Assembly (NCBI GenBank): GCA_907164885.2
Contig: OU015499.1
Span: 156,825,925-156,889,924, forward strand
Direction: 5' to 3'
Length of the DNA: 64,000 bases
Source of the DNA: Dolomedes plantarius
Lineage: Eukaryota; Arthropoda; Arachnida; Araneae; Dolomedidae
Part shown: positions 47,848 through 60,312 of the stretch, piece after piece
Layout: every line of letters starts with the position of its first letter
Numbering within the stretch: the stretch's first letter is position 1
Notes under the pieces: model-generated
Database searches by the model: none
What the model saw: the letters and a program-made list of their open reading frames with translations, nothing else
What the model was told of the DNA's origin: nothing
Program-made: the position numbers and the translations under genes

Positions 47848-50694
47848 TTAACCTGTGAGTAGTCGCGCGTCGGTCTATTTGCCGCCGAAATCAGTTATCT
47901 TTCTGTAACCCATCTCCCCTTAAAGGTACAATGGAGAAACTCCGCGTAGCTGACCTTGACTGTTAGCCCTTTTGTGTAGTAAAATTGCAAGTCATTCCTG
48001 TGTTTGTCTCAGAATTTTATTGCATCCTAAACTTCTTATCGGTCTGAAAGACCGCGGTGCGAGCAGGTGCGTAGCTCATTTCCCCCCTTCCCATTCCGCG
48101 AATTCCTTGGGAGGGAAGTTTGATTCTCTGAATCGTGGATTCTCAGGAAGCGTAGTTTGATCAGTAGACTTTAGTCTGTCTTTCTTTCTGCTCCTTTGCT
48201 AAAAGTACATTTTACTATTTTTAGTATGTCTCGTAAAAATTTTTAACGGTTCAGGAAGCATTAAAACTGTTTGATAATTTAGAAGAGAATTCTATTAGTG
48301 ATGAAGTCAGTTCATCAGAGGAGACAATTCCTTAGATATAAACGAGGATGAAGAAACTGATGTTGAAGAATCAGATATGAAGTAGGAGAAAATGGATGTG
48401 TGATATCGTCGTCCGAATTTTTTATTGGTAAAGATAATCTTACCAAATGGGAAAAGAATTATCCTAGATCAAATGTGCGACGGAGAAACACAACATCATT
48501 TCTCAAACACCAGGAGTTCGTAACAGTGCAAAAGATGCAAAGACAGTTTTAGATGCCTGGAAACTATTTTTCAATATCATTTTAGAGAAAATTGGCAATT
48601 ATACAAATATTTATATAAATGTCAACATCCTACTTATTCGAGAGAAAGATACTGTAAATTAACCTGCCTAACAGAACTAAAAGCAGTATTAGGACTTCTT
48701 TATATTGCTGGATTATGAAGTCAACCCATCAAAATTTAACCGATTTATGGAGCGATGATGGCACAGGTGTCGATGTTTTCCAATCAACAATGCCTTTACG
48801 AAGATTTCGATTTTTATTGAAACCTTTACGGTTTGACGATATGAAAAGCAGAAAAGAAAGGCGTGCATTAGATAGGTTAGCCCCCTCAGGGAAATATTTC
48901 CGAAATAAATTACGCTTTTGAAAATCACTTCACTTTGAGTGAATACGTCGTTGATGAAATGCTGGAACAATTTCGTGGTCGCTGTTCATTTTGTGTATAC
49001 ATGAAATCGAAACCAGCTAAATATGGAATAAAATATGCAATGGTTGATGCTATAAACTTTTTGTTAGCAAATTAGAAATTTTTGCTGGTCAGCAACCAAA
49101 TGGAGCCTTTCTTTTGAGCAATTCTCCATATGACGTTGTGAAACGTTTTAATTGTGCATATATCAGGCACCGGAAGAAATGTGACAATGGACAATTGGTC
49201 TACATCAGTTCCTTTAGCAAACACTTTTAGAGGATAACAATCTTACAATGATTGGGGCATTAAGAAAAATAAAAAGAAATCCCCAATGAATTTCTGCCAT
49301 CAAAAGTTCTTTCAAGCACATTTGGATTTTACGGAGACATAACATTAGTGTCTTATGTACCCAAGAAAAATGCTTCCGTATTACTCATTTCTTCAATACA
49401 TCACGACACTGCAATAAAAGAATCATAACAATGAAACTAGATATTATAAATGATTATAATGTTCAAAAGGAGGCGTTGATGTAGTTTATGAAATGAAAGG
49501 TTCCTATTCAGTCGCAAGGAAAAGTAATACATGGCCGCTTACTGTGTTTTTTCAATGACGAATATTGCGGGAATAAATTCAGAATTATTTTTCAAAAAAT
49601 ACTGGAAAAAAGGTAGTTTGTCGCTATTTTTTGAAAGAACTGGCTTTAGATTTATTAAGGGAGCATAAAATGAAAGAAAACAGATAACATTGCCAAACCC
49701 TTTGAAAAGAAAGATCAGAGAATTTTGTGGTGAACCCCCCAAAAAATTTCTTCGATCTCCAAAAACTGAAAGGTGTAGTTTTTGCACAAAAAGCAAAATC
49801 GAAAACAAAACAATTTTGTGAACAATGTAGTCTGTATATCTGCAAAGTACATACGTTTAATTTGTGTGAATGTGCAAAACAGTGCGAATTTCCTAATGTA
49901 TTAGAAGTTATGAAAATAAAAATCTTTTTCTTTTTTGGATAATACAACTATGTTTATACTATAATTACAAGAATGGGGTAAGTATTTTTATAAAATTTAT
50001 CTATTTATAAAATTTTTACTGTAAATGAAAATACACATTATTTAACAATGCCACAGCAAAATTACTTTGCTGGTGTTCAGTTCTGCAAATATTTTTCAGA
50101 AATAATGCTTTTCTATCTACAAGTGGCAATTCATTCAAAATAAATTTTTGCTGCATATTTATAATTTCAGAGAAATTTTTCATCCTGTTTTTATTCCTTT
50201 AAGAAATATTATTACATAAACATTAACTGAATATTAATAGCATGCTTTCAAACATACAACTGAATATTTATTTTAATTAAATGAATGAATGATGTAAATT
50301 GTATCTTTTACAGCAGTTCTGTCCTTCAAAATGATTTATTCAGAACGATTTCAAATTTATAACTGAAAATTTATACTAATTAGTAATTCACTGTATCTTT
50401 GTAAATTCAGTCAAACTATTTATTAATTTTTATTATTTAAAACTATTTTGTAAATAAAATATTAAAAATATTTAAGTAAATGTCAACTGAATATACTTAA
50501 ATTAAATGTATAGTAATAGCTGTAATATTTATCTTTCCAAATTCAATCAATTTTTTCTCTATGTTCTCCGTTTCCGATCATCTAGTAACACTGACAAATT
50601 TCAACTCTGTTTTCGACCAACTGGTAGCGGGCGGCAAATAGACCGAATGTGACTACTGGCATTCTAAGAAAAGTCACGACTACTCGCGGGTTAA
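47848..50694 (+). mobile_element. piggyBac-like element, full length with both ends
   Basis: TTAA at 47848-47851 and 50691-50694 flank 2839 bp. The left end begins CCTGTGAGTAGTCGCGCGTC with TCGGTCTATTTGCCGCC behind it; the right end has GGCGGCAAATAGACCG and finishes CGACTACTCGCGGG, so terminal and subterminal inverted repeats are both visible. It contains one decayed transposase gene, listed separately, then about 750 bp of non-coding DNA. Confidence 0.88.
48226..49940 (+). pseudogene. piggyBac-like transposase, many frameshifts
   Basis: The transposase cuts and pastes at TTAA without leaving scars. Starting near MSRKNF (48226) there is an acidic N-terminus (SDEVSSSEET, DEETDVEESD), then the conserved LTELKAVLGLLYIAGL, LWSDDGTGVDVFQSTMPLRR and FRFLLKPLRFDD segments at 48670-48840 (first catalytic Asp region FDD), VDEMLEQFRGRC near 48950, KPAKYGIK, SNSPYDVVKR, VTMDNW (second Asp region) near 49185, FLPSKVLSSTFGFY, and YPRKN/VPKKN. 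The C-terminal cysteine-rich domain remains as CSFCTKSK and CEQCSLYICKVHTFNLC. At least eight frameshifts or stops disable it. Confidence 0.88.
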
Positions 50695-53600
50695 GAATAG
50701 TTCGAATTACATTCTGTTTTATAATGGATAATAAAATAAACAAACTGTTGTGTGATTCAGAGAATTAGGAAACCATTTTGTTCATAAATGATAAAGCAAT
50801 CTCATAACATTTTTCAATTTTGGGTATCAACTCAAATGATTTCAAGATATCCACAGAGAATGTAATTCTTTTGGTCAGAACTCTTCAATACAATGAAGTG
50901 TTAGAGGAAATCAGATGAAGATTAAACTATACATACTATACACTTCTTGGATAGAGAAAATCACACCCACCTTGAGATAGTAAAGCAGTTGTCAATTTAA
51001 ATTATTTTTCATGATAGAGTATGAAGTATTTTATTCTTCCGTCATAAATGCTTGCTCTCAGAGAACCTGCAAAAGTTCAATACAATATTTAAGAAAACTG
51101 TGATTAAAGAAACACATCTAAATAGTATAAAACATTAATACATGCACAAGTTAAATTTTTTAAAGGATAAGTAAATAAAAAAAAATCTGCAGTCAAAATT
51201 CCCTACGTAATGAAATTTAAACGTTTAGTCCATAGACAAACATGTTATAAAATTTCTATAAATTACAACACCTAAACTATTGTTCCTTTTCAAACTAAGT
51301 AAATTTCACAGATTATATGTATTAAAAATTTAAATCCTTAGAAGAAATACACTTGACAGGAATAACAAAAAGTAATTTTTCTCTATTTGTACACATAAGC
51401 TCAGGTGAGGATATTGCCAAAACATTTAGCATCATTATTTCAAGAAAATGTGACAAAAAGAAAATGATAATGCATAACAAATGAGTTATTGTTACTTTCA
51501 AAATAAATTGTACAGTAAAATTCTTTTATATAAATCTCATTGGAGTATCAGATATTTACAGACTGGTATATGGAGTTAACAATATTGGATTGTTGAGATT
51601 ATACCAGAATACAAAAAAATCATAAAACTTAAGATTGCTGAGTTGTAAGGTTTGGATTAGGAGCATTTGGAACTATTAAAACATAGCCACCCATTTGGTG
51701 AGGAAGAGTTCAATCAATAACATTTATGATTGGATTAGAGAGTACAAGAGACTGATTATTATCTGCCTTCATTGAAAGTGAATTAATTAGAAGTACAGCA
51801 CAGGTCAGATTAATAACATGTGCCAGAGGTGGAGGTACCTCTTAGTCATCTATCACTTTGCTAAAACATACATCAAAACATTCATTCATGCATTTCACCA
51901 TAGAACATAGAGAAAAGTAATTTATTTAAATTTCATTAACTTTATCTATAAACTTCCAGTGTTCTTTAAGAGATTTTGATAAAATTCAGAGCTACTTAAA
52001 GGAATCTCAACAAAATCATAACTTAAATATCACTCAAGAGATATAAAAGTGGTAAAATGAGGTGCAAGAAAATGCCATACAACACCATGAATATGCTAAC
52101 ATAAACTTGCATTATGTTCTGAACACAACTGCATTTATATCTATGAATACAAACATCACATTCTGACCATTTTTCATTGCAATGCTCATGACATGTTGAT
52201 TTTCAAGGAGGTACTAGAAATACTTTATAATTATCTGATTTCCCGAAAAACGATTACTAAAATTTTTTTCGCCTTGGTGTTTTACATCTTGGAAGCTTCT
52301 GTCATCTATATTTATTCCTACAGAATTAAAGAGAGAAGTAAATCTCACATATTACTCTAAAGCGAGAGGAGATTTAGAATATTCGAAAAAATCTAAAAAT
52401 AGAAATCCACTAAAAGTTTAAAAAAATTGGGTGTTTTCCCTGCCCTGCATTCTTACTGCTATGCATATAAAGTATGTTTCATACCTGCAGTGTATAGCTT
52501 ATTTCATACATAATTTTTAACAACAGAATTTGTGAATCAGAAATCATTGAATTCAGATTACAGAAAAATGTGGAGGTTAGGTCATAAAGGTTTTTCAGGC
52601 TACTAATTTGTTGCTTATTCTTGTAGCAAGAAAAGAGCAATTAAAACAGAAGCTGAAAATAGAAGATCTACCACAGAGATTCTCTTGCATAAAGAGGCCC
52701 ATAAATTTTGAAAGTTTCTGAAAAACTCCTTTAAATAGTTGAAGGGTTTAACACAGCTAAATAACTACTCAAACTTGACTTACCAAATGATGATTCAATG
52801 AGATAACATGCAATGTGAAAGACAAAATACCCAAATTTTTCAGCCCTGAATAGATTTACCTGTTTATATCGAACCAACAAATTATGGCTACTAGTCAGGG
52901 CTCGCTTTATAAGATTTAAAAAAGACTGTGAAATCAAACTACCTACGTTCACAACAGAATTAAAAAGATATTGAATAATCATAAGACAACTTTAGGAATA
53001 CTATGCATAAAAGGTAGAAAATATGTACAGAATTAATTATGCACGGCAGGGCTTGCTTTAAAATGATTGGATTTCTTGGAAGCAACTGGGCCCTGTGCTA
53101 GTACAGAGCCCCACATGAAGAAAAATATAAAGTGTCTGAAATGAAGTACTGCGCTCATTTAGAAACCTTCTAGAATGCCTGAAAAAATATAGCCCTCTGA
53201 TTTCAAACAAGTTTTAGTTGGAGCCACAGATTTTATGACTGATTTACAAGTCCCTCCAGATTTTTGGTACATACATTTATTGCAAAAGGATATTTAATTC
53301 CAAATATGGAGATGAACCAATAAGCAACTGGAAAGAAATGTTTGAGTTGCAATGCTTTTTAGAAATACTGTATAAAGCTAGGAAGTTAATTTGAGACGAT
53401 TCCCTAGAATGAACAGTAGGAACATGTATCAGTATAGAAATTTCTTGATGTAAAAGTGATCCAGAATAATGACCAGATAAGTCTACAAATGAGTGAGACA
53501 TAGACAGCTATACGCTGGTCAAAGAAATAGAAGTATTAAAACCTACTGTTTCGGAAACCCTATTAAAAATTCTAAAAATGCTATAAATGACAGCTACTGG

Positions 53601-54355
53601 CTACTCAATTTTAAGGATATTATTAACAATTCATGTAACTATACCATTGGGAAAAAGAAAGTTTTCAAGATTGAAATTAATTAAAATACCTGAGATCAAC
53701 AATGCCACAGAAAACATTCAACTGTCTTGCAATAGTCTCAACAGAGCATGTAGAAACAAGGAAATTAAAATTTAAGGATTTATAAATGATCTTGTTCATA
53801 AAAAAATCTAGCAAAATTCGATTGTAAATAATTGTTCTGTAAATAAAATATCCATAGCCTAGCTACTTTTTTGTTTTTGTTTTCTTAGAAATGTACATAA
53901 AAAAGGACATACAACCAACTTCCTAATTTTTGTCTTTTATGCTTCACATTAAATGTTTATCATTTAATGATATCAGAATTTGAAGAACCCCACCGAAATT
54001 TCTGCAATTCTGCCCCACAAGGACTAAGGCTGCCTTGATTAAAGGCCCGAATGACAAGAACTCGATGTCAAATTTTCCAGTGCAGAGTAATTAACTGTTA
54101 TACATGTTGAACTTTTATACTTGTTACTTTAATATATTAAGTTAATGTAGAAATTTCCAAATTTTAAAATATTAAAATGTAGAATTCACATAAAATTTCA
54201 AATTTTTCATTTATCAGGTTTCTATAAATCAAGTTTAAAACAAAGTTATATAAACTAACTGTCAATAAAACAGAGTGAGTAAGAAAGGTAAACATGAAAT
54301 GCAAAGCTATGTATATGACTGCAAAAAGAAAAAAAAACTAGCAAATCATTAACTT
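50695..54355. other. Unassigned AT-rich region
   Basis: About 3.7 kb in which I see no gene, RNA or element end. Open frames at 52731-52982 and 53277-53501 (minus) and 53493-53775 (plus) have no recognisable domains and biased AT-driven composition. Confidence 0.5.
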
Positions 54356-55145
54356 TTCGATATAGCTAGGAGAGTACCAACAAGAGAAGCAATGTCCTCG
54401 TTAGAGGTGGCTGCAAATCATATGGGATTGATAGTAAATGATTCTAAAACCAAATATACATGTACAGAAAACACATCTGGTGATACAACCATTCATTTGA
54501 AAATTGGCCCTCATGAATTTGAAATTGTTCCTGGTTTTAATTACCTTAGATCAGTTTGTTAATGCAAAAATTATATCATTTCTGAAGTTCAAAATCGAAT
54601 CTCAGTGGCAAAAAAACCTTCTTTGGACTTCGCTCTTTATTGAAGTCTCAGTTTCTCTCCAGAAAAACAAAGCTTCTTATCTATAAAACTATCAAGGCCT
54701 GTTCAAATGTATGGTTCGGAAACTTGGTCTCTCACAGAATAAAACAGAATACAGAATTGCAATCTTCGAGAGAAGGGTTTCTTAGGATCATCCTTGGTGG
54801 TATCACAGAAAATGGCCAATGGTGTAGACGTTTTAATTCAGAGATCATAGATTTTTTAAAGAACCTATTAATATTAAAAGTTTTAAAATTAAAAATGAAC
54901 TAGGCCTCTTATATTGCTAGAAAAGAAGAAAAAATTCCAGTAAAGATTTTTTGCAAGGCCTTTATTTGTCGGATAAGAGGAAGGCCAAAACTAAGATGGC
55001 TCGACTGTTGATCAGATTTCAGAATGATTAGAGTGAGGAACTGACAGACCAGGACTAGAAATAGGTTGCCCTAGAGGAATTTTCAACAGAAGACCCTGGC
55101 CCACCCTGAGCTGTCGTGCCTTATGATGATGATGATGATGATGAT
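54356..55145 (+). mobile_element. Non-LTR retrotransposon fragment (RTE-like), 5' truncated
   Basis: The plus strand begins in the reverse transcriptase downstream part: FDIARRVPTREAMSSLEVAA, LIVNDSKTKYT, FEIVPGFNYLRSV, then in other frames PVQMYGSETWSLTE, FERRVSxxIL-like and RGRPKLRWLD. These are typical of the region after the RT active site in RTE-type LINEs. It ends in an (ATG)n/(GATGAT)n tail at 55120-55144, the short-tandem tail seen in such elements. Multiple stops and frameshifts; the endonuclease and RT active site are absent. Confidence 0.72.
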
Positions 55146-57410
55146 TGACTTCTATTCAGAAAATCTTTTCAAACAGTTTTCATAAAAGTATTTGTACAGA
55201 ATGTTCATGCATATTTCCCTCATGTAAAATGAAAACTTACCACCTTAAATATTCATGTTTTGGGCACAGTTATCTTTTGCATAAATGGTTTAATATAATC
55301 CTCAAATGCATGTTTTAACTTTTGCTCATCAAGAAATATAATTCATTTCCATATTCCATCACAGCATAATTATGCAACACAATTTTGGAGCACTAAGGAA
55401 AATAAGAGCACCAGAATTTCAAAACTGTACTTTTGACACTTTAACTCCAGTTACTTTCTATTCAATGAATATTTTCACCCAAGGAGAGGGAAGGGGGGGG
55501 GTTAGGACACAAATATAACACAAGAAACATCAATTTGACTAACAGTGATCTTAAGAACTAAAACTGTATATATTAAAAAAATATCCCGAGATGAATGGGA
55601 AGAATGTAGTTATGAATTTTGCCAATATGTACAAAATCCAAAACAAAGAATAACAGGTAACAAAGCAGATAATTTAAATCTAGTTAAACTGACATATGTA
55701 CAAATTTTACACTAAAATATTTAAAATAATATCAAAGCAATCAGAAATATCAGTTAATGCAGATTTTGTAAATCTTGAAATATTTCTAACAAAGAAATCT
55801 TTAGAATACATGGTGCAGAGAAAATGAACATTTTTATACAGAATATACTAATAATTGTGTAGAGTTTTGATGTGTTAAATAATTTAATTTTTTTAAAAAA
55901 GAATTTCAGTTTTAAATATCAAGTATTACTGTAACCATCTTCTTAGAAATACATTTACTTGTTCATAATATGCTTGTTTGAAGTTGATCATAATATTCTT
56001 GTTTTTAGTATAATCTTATACTTAAAACAAGCATATTATGATCAATGATGTACCTAAAATGATGAATATTTAGGAGTACTGCACTTAATGCTATTGCCAG
56101 TATTTTGTACTGAAAGAAAGAATGAAAGTTATTTACTAAATGTTGTCACGAAAAATTTTAACACTGAATTAATACAGAAAATAACTTAAAAAAATTATTT
56201 CAAATGTAATTATAAATAAAAAGTTCTCTGATAGAAGAATATAAGAAAGCAATGGCTAAACTGCAGAATGCTGCCTATCGTACCAAGCTGTAAAAACTAA
56301 CCAAGTTTAGTGCCAGTTCATCATTTACATGAAAATTTTAATTATTTAATTAGTTTTGTCTATAAGTTTTGCATGAAATTAACAGCATACATGGATTTTA
56401 TTCTAATTTTAAAAAATTTAATGCACATAATTGATAGTTTCTTAAATTCGATATGCCTACATATTTTAACAATTTTATAATATTTTAAGGGTGAAATTAA
56501 ATTAAAAATCACTAAAAAATGGATTCAAAAAGTTCTGGATTTTTATGGCATTAAATTTGGTGATATAAGTATATACTTTGCGTAAGTTCTGTTGCTCTTG
56601 CATTATAATCTTTATAATAAATATTTTATTATTTAGTTTATGATTGAATAGGCTGCAAACCTGATGCAGCTAAGCTCTGCTCTTACATTACGAAAGGTCA
56701 GAGATTATGTCTTGCAAATCTCACTTTCTTTTTCAGTTTCAACTAATTGAACTTTAAGGATGATCACTTAGATGTTTCAGCCAATGAAATTCGATATTAA
56801 CTTCAGATAATGAATTATACTTTCAGTCAATGACAAAATTTTGAATTCCTTTTATAAAATTTTAATTTTCCACCTTTTCAAGGAATACCATTAGGAGGAT
56901 GAGAACTTACCGTTGGTTACTCAAATCTGGTTTATAGGTGTTACTTGAGGTCTGAGTGCATAGTACATCAGTTTGCCTTTGTCAGGGTTTTTAAAATCTA
57001 ATTTTTCAAATGACGAAACACAATTTATGTTTTTAGTGAATTTTGTAACCTTTCCTAAAAAATTAAAATTTTTTTTAGTTTTATAAATTGATTTTTATAC
57101 TTTGTAAATATTTTAAATTTGAATTTTTTCTAAAAAATCACTAGTAATAGTATTGTCATTGTTCTTTTCATTCTCCTATACATGCTGAAATTATCTTGCT
57201 ACAAACTTTTAATTTTAAATACTTCATTTAATTTTTCACTATTTTTGTATTTTTATATCTTTTCTTTGAAGTATTTACATGTTTATTTTCTAATTTTTAA
57301 GATTTTTTTCAAAATAAAAGTCTTGAATTTGGAATATATTGTTTTGATATAAACCTCCAGAATAAAAATTAAATGGAGGTATATAGTGCTGAGTAAAAAA
57401 AAAATGCAAT
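55146..57410. other. Unassigned AT-rich DNA with one hairpin
   Basis: No gene recognised. A G-run lies at 55492-55501. At 55985-56043 a 59-bp hairpin pairs TGATCATAATAT.CTTGTTTT with AAAACAAGCATATTATGATCA around a 2-base loop region. A donor-like AACG|GTAAGT on the minus strand at about 56913 is isolated and not used for a call. Confidence 0.5.
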
Positions 57411-57418
57411 GTAATGTA

Positions 57419-57457
57419 GGGTTTGCCGACATTTATTTTTAAATAAATGTCAGCAAA
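57419..57457. repeat. Short near-perfect palindrome
   Basis: GTTTGCCGACATTTATTT pairs with AAATAAATGTCAGCAAAC with one mismatch. Unassigned. Confidence 0.75.
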
Positions 57458-58494
57458 CAAAAAGAAATATACATACTATCTACATGACAAAAATATAGCA
57501 TTAAAGTAAGGCCCAGTCAACTAGTTAAAAGTATTGCTACTTTAAATTTAAAAAAAATTTAAATGTACTTTGTATGAAAATTCTCCTTTACTGTTATGTT
57601 TAGTTTTTATGTACACAAAAAAATTGAAATTTTATACCTACCAAACTCTTACATTTTATCTAAGGTACTCAAGCTCAAGCAGTAGCAAAAAAAAAAAAAA
57701 AAAAAAACTAATTAACTATAACATAGAGTTAATTAAAACTACCCACTTATTCTTTAAGAAACGAATACAGATAAAATATATAAAAACCATTTTTTACATA
57801 TTACTTCAGTACTGCAGGGTTTTCACTTGCCCCATAAAAATTTTGTGTCAGGGCAAGTGAGAACATGAAGGTTGGGGCAAGTAAGAACAGCAGTTCTCAC
57901 TTGCCCCATATACTAAAACGCCTACCTTTATGTTATAACAGCCATATAGTTTTCTTCCCCACATGTTTTCTAGCCTGAGAAAGTTCATAACCAACCACAA
58001 TTTGCAATGCTTCTTTAACAGTGATTATTGTTTCTAATTCTTTAACATTCAAAAATAGTAAATTAAGCAACTGAAACTAGTTTTTTTTTTCGTTTTAGAT
58101 TTGAAGAAGTAATTATAATAAATTAACTTCTTTAGACTAACTGCTAGTGAATGTGAGTGGAGTGGACATTACAATCTGTGTATGAATATATCGATTTTCT
58201 ACTGTTGTCACTATTTCCGCGTTGCCTTTTGTACCATACGATGACATATTAGTGTTCCTAAAAGCCAGGCCTGCAAAGCATGGTTAACTAATATATATCT
58301 ATGTATTTTAGGTCCTACAATATTCAGTAGGGCCTAGGGAAAGGAAAGAAATTTTTTTTTTTTTGAAATTTTAACACACATTTGTTACTCTTAACAAATA
58401 ATACAAATATACTTATTTTGTTAATATTCGGGTGTTTCTGACACTGCGAACTTGAACAACAAATACCTCCCCAATGAAAGAATGTAAAAAAAAA
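57458..58494. other. Unassigned, with a GGGCAAGTGAGAAC motif cluster
   Basis: TTCTCACTTGCCCC and its inverse occur four times at 57822-57900 in both orientations (also a related TTGCCC cluster at 60075-60160). The clusters bracket the element at 58495-60039 and may be the ends of an older host element. Confidence 0.45.
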
Positions 58495-58530
58495 GGTTAA
58501 TTCCCAATATACGGTGCCACTTGTATTTCA

Positions 58531-58627
58531 CTGCATTGGAACCGCCATCTTGGTTCCGTCTCCCGTCGCCAATTTGGCGATGGGAGACGGAACCAAGATG
58601 GCGGTTCCAATGCAGTGAAATAATATA
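58531..58627. repeat. 95-bp near-perfect palindrome
   Basis: ATTTCACTGCATTGGAACCG...CCGTCTCCCGTCGCCAA pairs with TTGGCGATGGGAGACGG...GGTTCCAATGCAGTGAAAT: arms of about 47 bp with one mismatch (G/A) and almost no loop. It contains two CCATCTTGG cores in opposite orientation. Confidence 0.9.
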
Positions 58628-58689
58628 AATGACAACATGCAGAACTTTCATTGAAAATTTATACAGAAAATGAAAAAATGAAATTAAAT

Positions 58690-59165
58690 AGGGCAGTCGA
58701 TTTTATTTTTTAAATTTTTTGTCGCCCAAGCCGAACGCGTATTTTTGGAAAGGGAAAGTCCGAAAAGTCCCAAAATATGCATTTTTTAAACTGTACGACC
58801 ACAATAAAGCACAAAACACACAAATACAAAAAATGAAAGCTGATAAATAATGAGAAATTGTGGTGTGGGGGGCTGCCGCCCCCCCAACCCCCCGCTAAAA
58901 AAAAAGTCAGTATATTGCAAATAATTCATTTAAATAGTCGATTTTATTTTTTAAAATTTTGTCGCCCAAGCAGAACGCGTGTTTTTGGAACGGGAAAGTC
59001 CGAAAAGTCCCAAAATTACGCATTTTTAACTATACAACCACAGAAAAAAAAGCACAAAAAAACAAACAAAAATGATGAGAAATTGTTATGTGTGGGGGGG
59101 CTGCCGCCCCCCCAACCCCCCGCTAAAAAAGTCAGTATATTGCAAATAATTCATTTAAACAAATA
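58690..59165. repeat. Two tandem 242-bp units with a GC hairpin
   Basis: Each unit runs AGTCGATTTTATTTTTTAAA, GTCGCCCAAGC.GAACGCGT, GGGAAAGTCCGAAAAGTCCC, then GGGGGGCTGCCGCCCCCCC and AAGTCAGTATATTGCAAATA. The second unit is slightly shorter. The G6-CTGCCG-C6 hairpin is conserved in both. Confidence 0.88.
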
Positions 59166-59267
59166 TAAAATACATCTTGGTTAAATATATCAGCAAGTAA
59201 AAAAATGAAAGTTCTGCATGTTGTCATTTATATTATTTCATGTTAAAATTTAAAAAAAAACACTTAC

Positions 59268-59483
59268 CGTTATTCACTTTCGGTATAGCTTCTTTTACGT
59301 TTTGTTGATTTTCGATACACCCAATTCGTCTGTAATCGAAGAAACAGTGTTTTTTTTACCCATAAATAAGTTAATTTTAAAACCATAATTAAATCTAATT
59401 ACTCGCTTCGAACCGGGAACCACATCTAATGGATCTTTTAACGCAATGTTCAGATCTTTCCTCTCAGTTATAGTCATTTGCAA
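59268..59483 (-). CDS. Putative first coding exon of the unclassified element (hypothetical)
   Basis: On the minus strand a TATA box TTTATATAAGCGC lies at about 59690-59701, roughly 210 bp upstream of an ATG at 59483. The frame reads MQMTITERKDLNIALKDPLD then VVPGSKRVIRFNYGFKINLF and stops at 59295; a strong donor G|GTAAGTG follows at 59268/59267. A one-base change in the A8 run near 59352 would keep a frame open to the donor. I recognise no domain; it could equally be a short non-coding leader. Confidence 0.3.
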
Positions 59484-60039
59484 ATTACAATTAACAATAA
59501 TAAATATTAGCTATTAACTCACATAAATACAATAATCTATATAGTTCTCTTACCCGCATTTTGTAAATCCCGAAAAATCCAAATCAACCCTCCCATTCGT
59601 AAAGGAAGCTATACCTCGCAAATAAAAGTACATCCGAACGTTGGAACTGCAATCCCGAAAAGAACGGTTTAATTTTTTGAAACAGGCGCTTATATAAAAT
59701 CCAGATAACCCTCGTTTACAAGTAAATCACAAAAGCTCTGATTGGCTGCTAATTATTCAAATCGGAAGCTATACTAAACGGAACTATACTATCGGAAGCT
59801 TTAACTTAAAAGTATTTAACAACACAAACCACATTTGGCATTTTATTGTCAACTTGGCAAAAATCTAAAAAACATCGCCAAAAAATAACGCCATCTTATT
59901 GAAATCGAGAGCAATAATGGTTACCTTAAAGCATTAACAAACACAAACCACATTTGGCATTCATCGCCAAATTGGCAAAAATCTAAAAAATCTAAAAAAC
60001 TTATCGCCAAGCTGCGGCACCGTGTATTGGGAATGAGCC

Positions 60040-60247
60040 AAAAAAAATAATAAATAGTCTTTTGTTCAGCATGAAATATCTATTCTTTCCCTTGCCCTAC
60101 TTATTTTGCTATAAGCACTATGATTTATGAGGACCAGCATTTTCCCTTGCCCAAGTGGGGAAGAAAGGTGAGAACGCAAAACACAAAACTTTAAATATTT
60201 AAGACAAAAAATTGTGAATAGATATTTAAAAAATACATACGTACATT
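60040..60247. other. Unassigned
   Basis: AT-rich, with the second TTGCCC motif cluster at 60075-60160. Confidence 0.45.
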
Positions 60248-60312
60248 TTGCATACATACGTTTGGTTATTTTTATACTATATATGTATAAAATAACCAAA
60301 CGTATGTATGCA
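60248..60312. repeat. 65-bp hairpin-forming inverted repeat
   Basis: TTTGCATACATACGTTTGGT pairs with ACCAAACGTATGTATGCAAA; arms of about 30 bp around TATATAT. Possibly a minimal MITE. Confidence 0.85.

Larger units (their letters stand above)
58495..60039 (-). mobile_element. Unclassified DNA transposon with subterminal palindromes
   Basis: The ends GGTTAATTCCCAATATACGG (58495) and inverted CCGTGTATTGGGAATGAGCC (to 60039) form a 24-bp imperfect TIR; A-runs lie on both sides, consistent with an 8-9-bp A-rich target but not provable. Subterminal copies of CGCCAAATTGGC-type palindromes occur at both ends (58580, 59935-60005). Internally: a 95-bp palindrome, two 242-bp tandem units, and a minus-strand first exon with a TATA box. 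No known transposase family is recognised. Confidence 0.55.

Noticed and set aside
48226..49940. Possible domesticated piggyBac host gene
   Set aside because: Intact TTAA-flanked TIRs and many frameshifts show an ordinary dead transposon, not a preserved host gene.
56905..56925. Strong splice-donor-like GTAAGT on the minus strand
   Set aside because: No associated open frame, promoter or acceptor; isolated donor matches are common.
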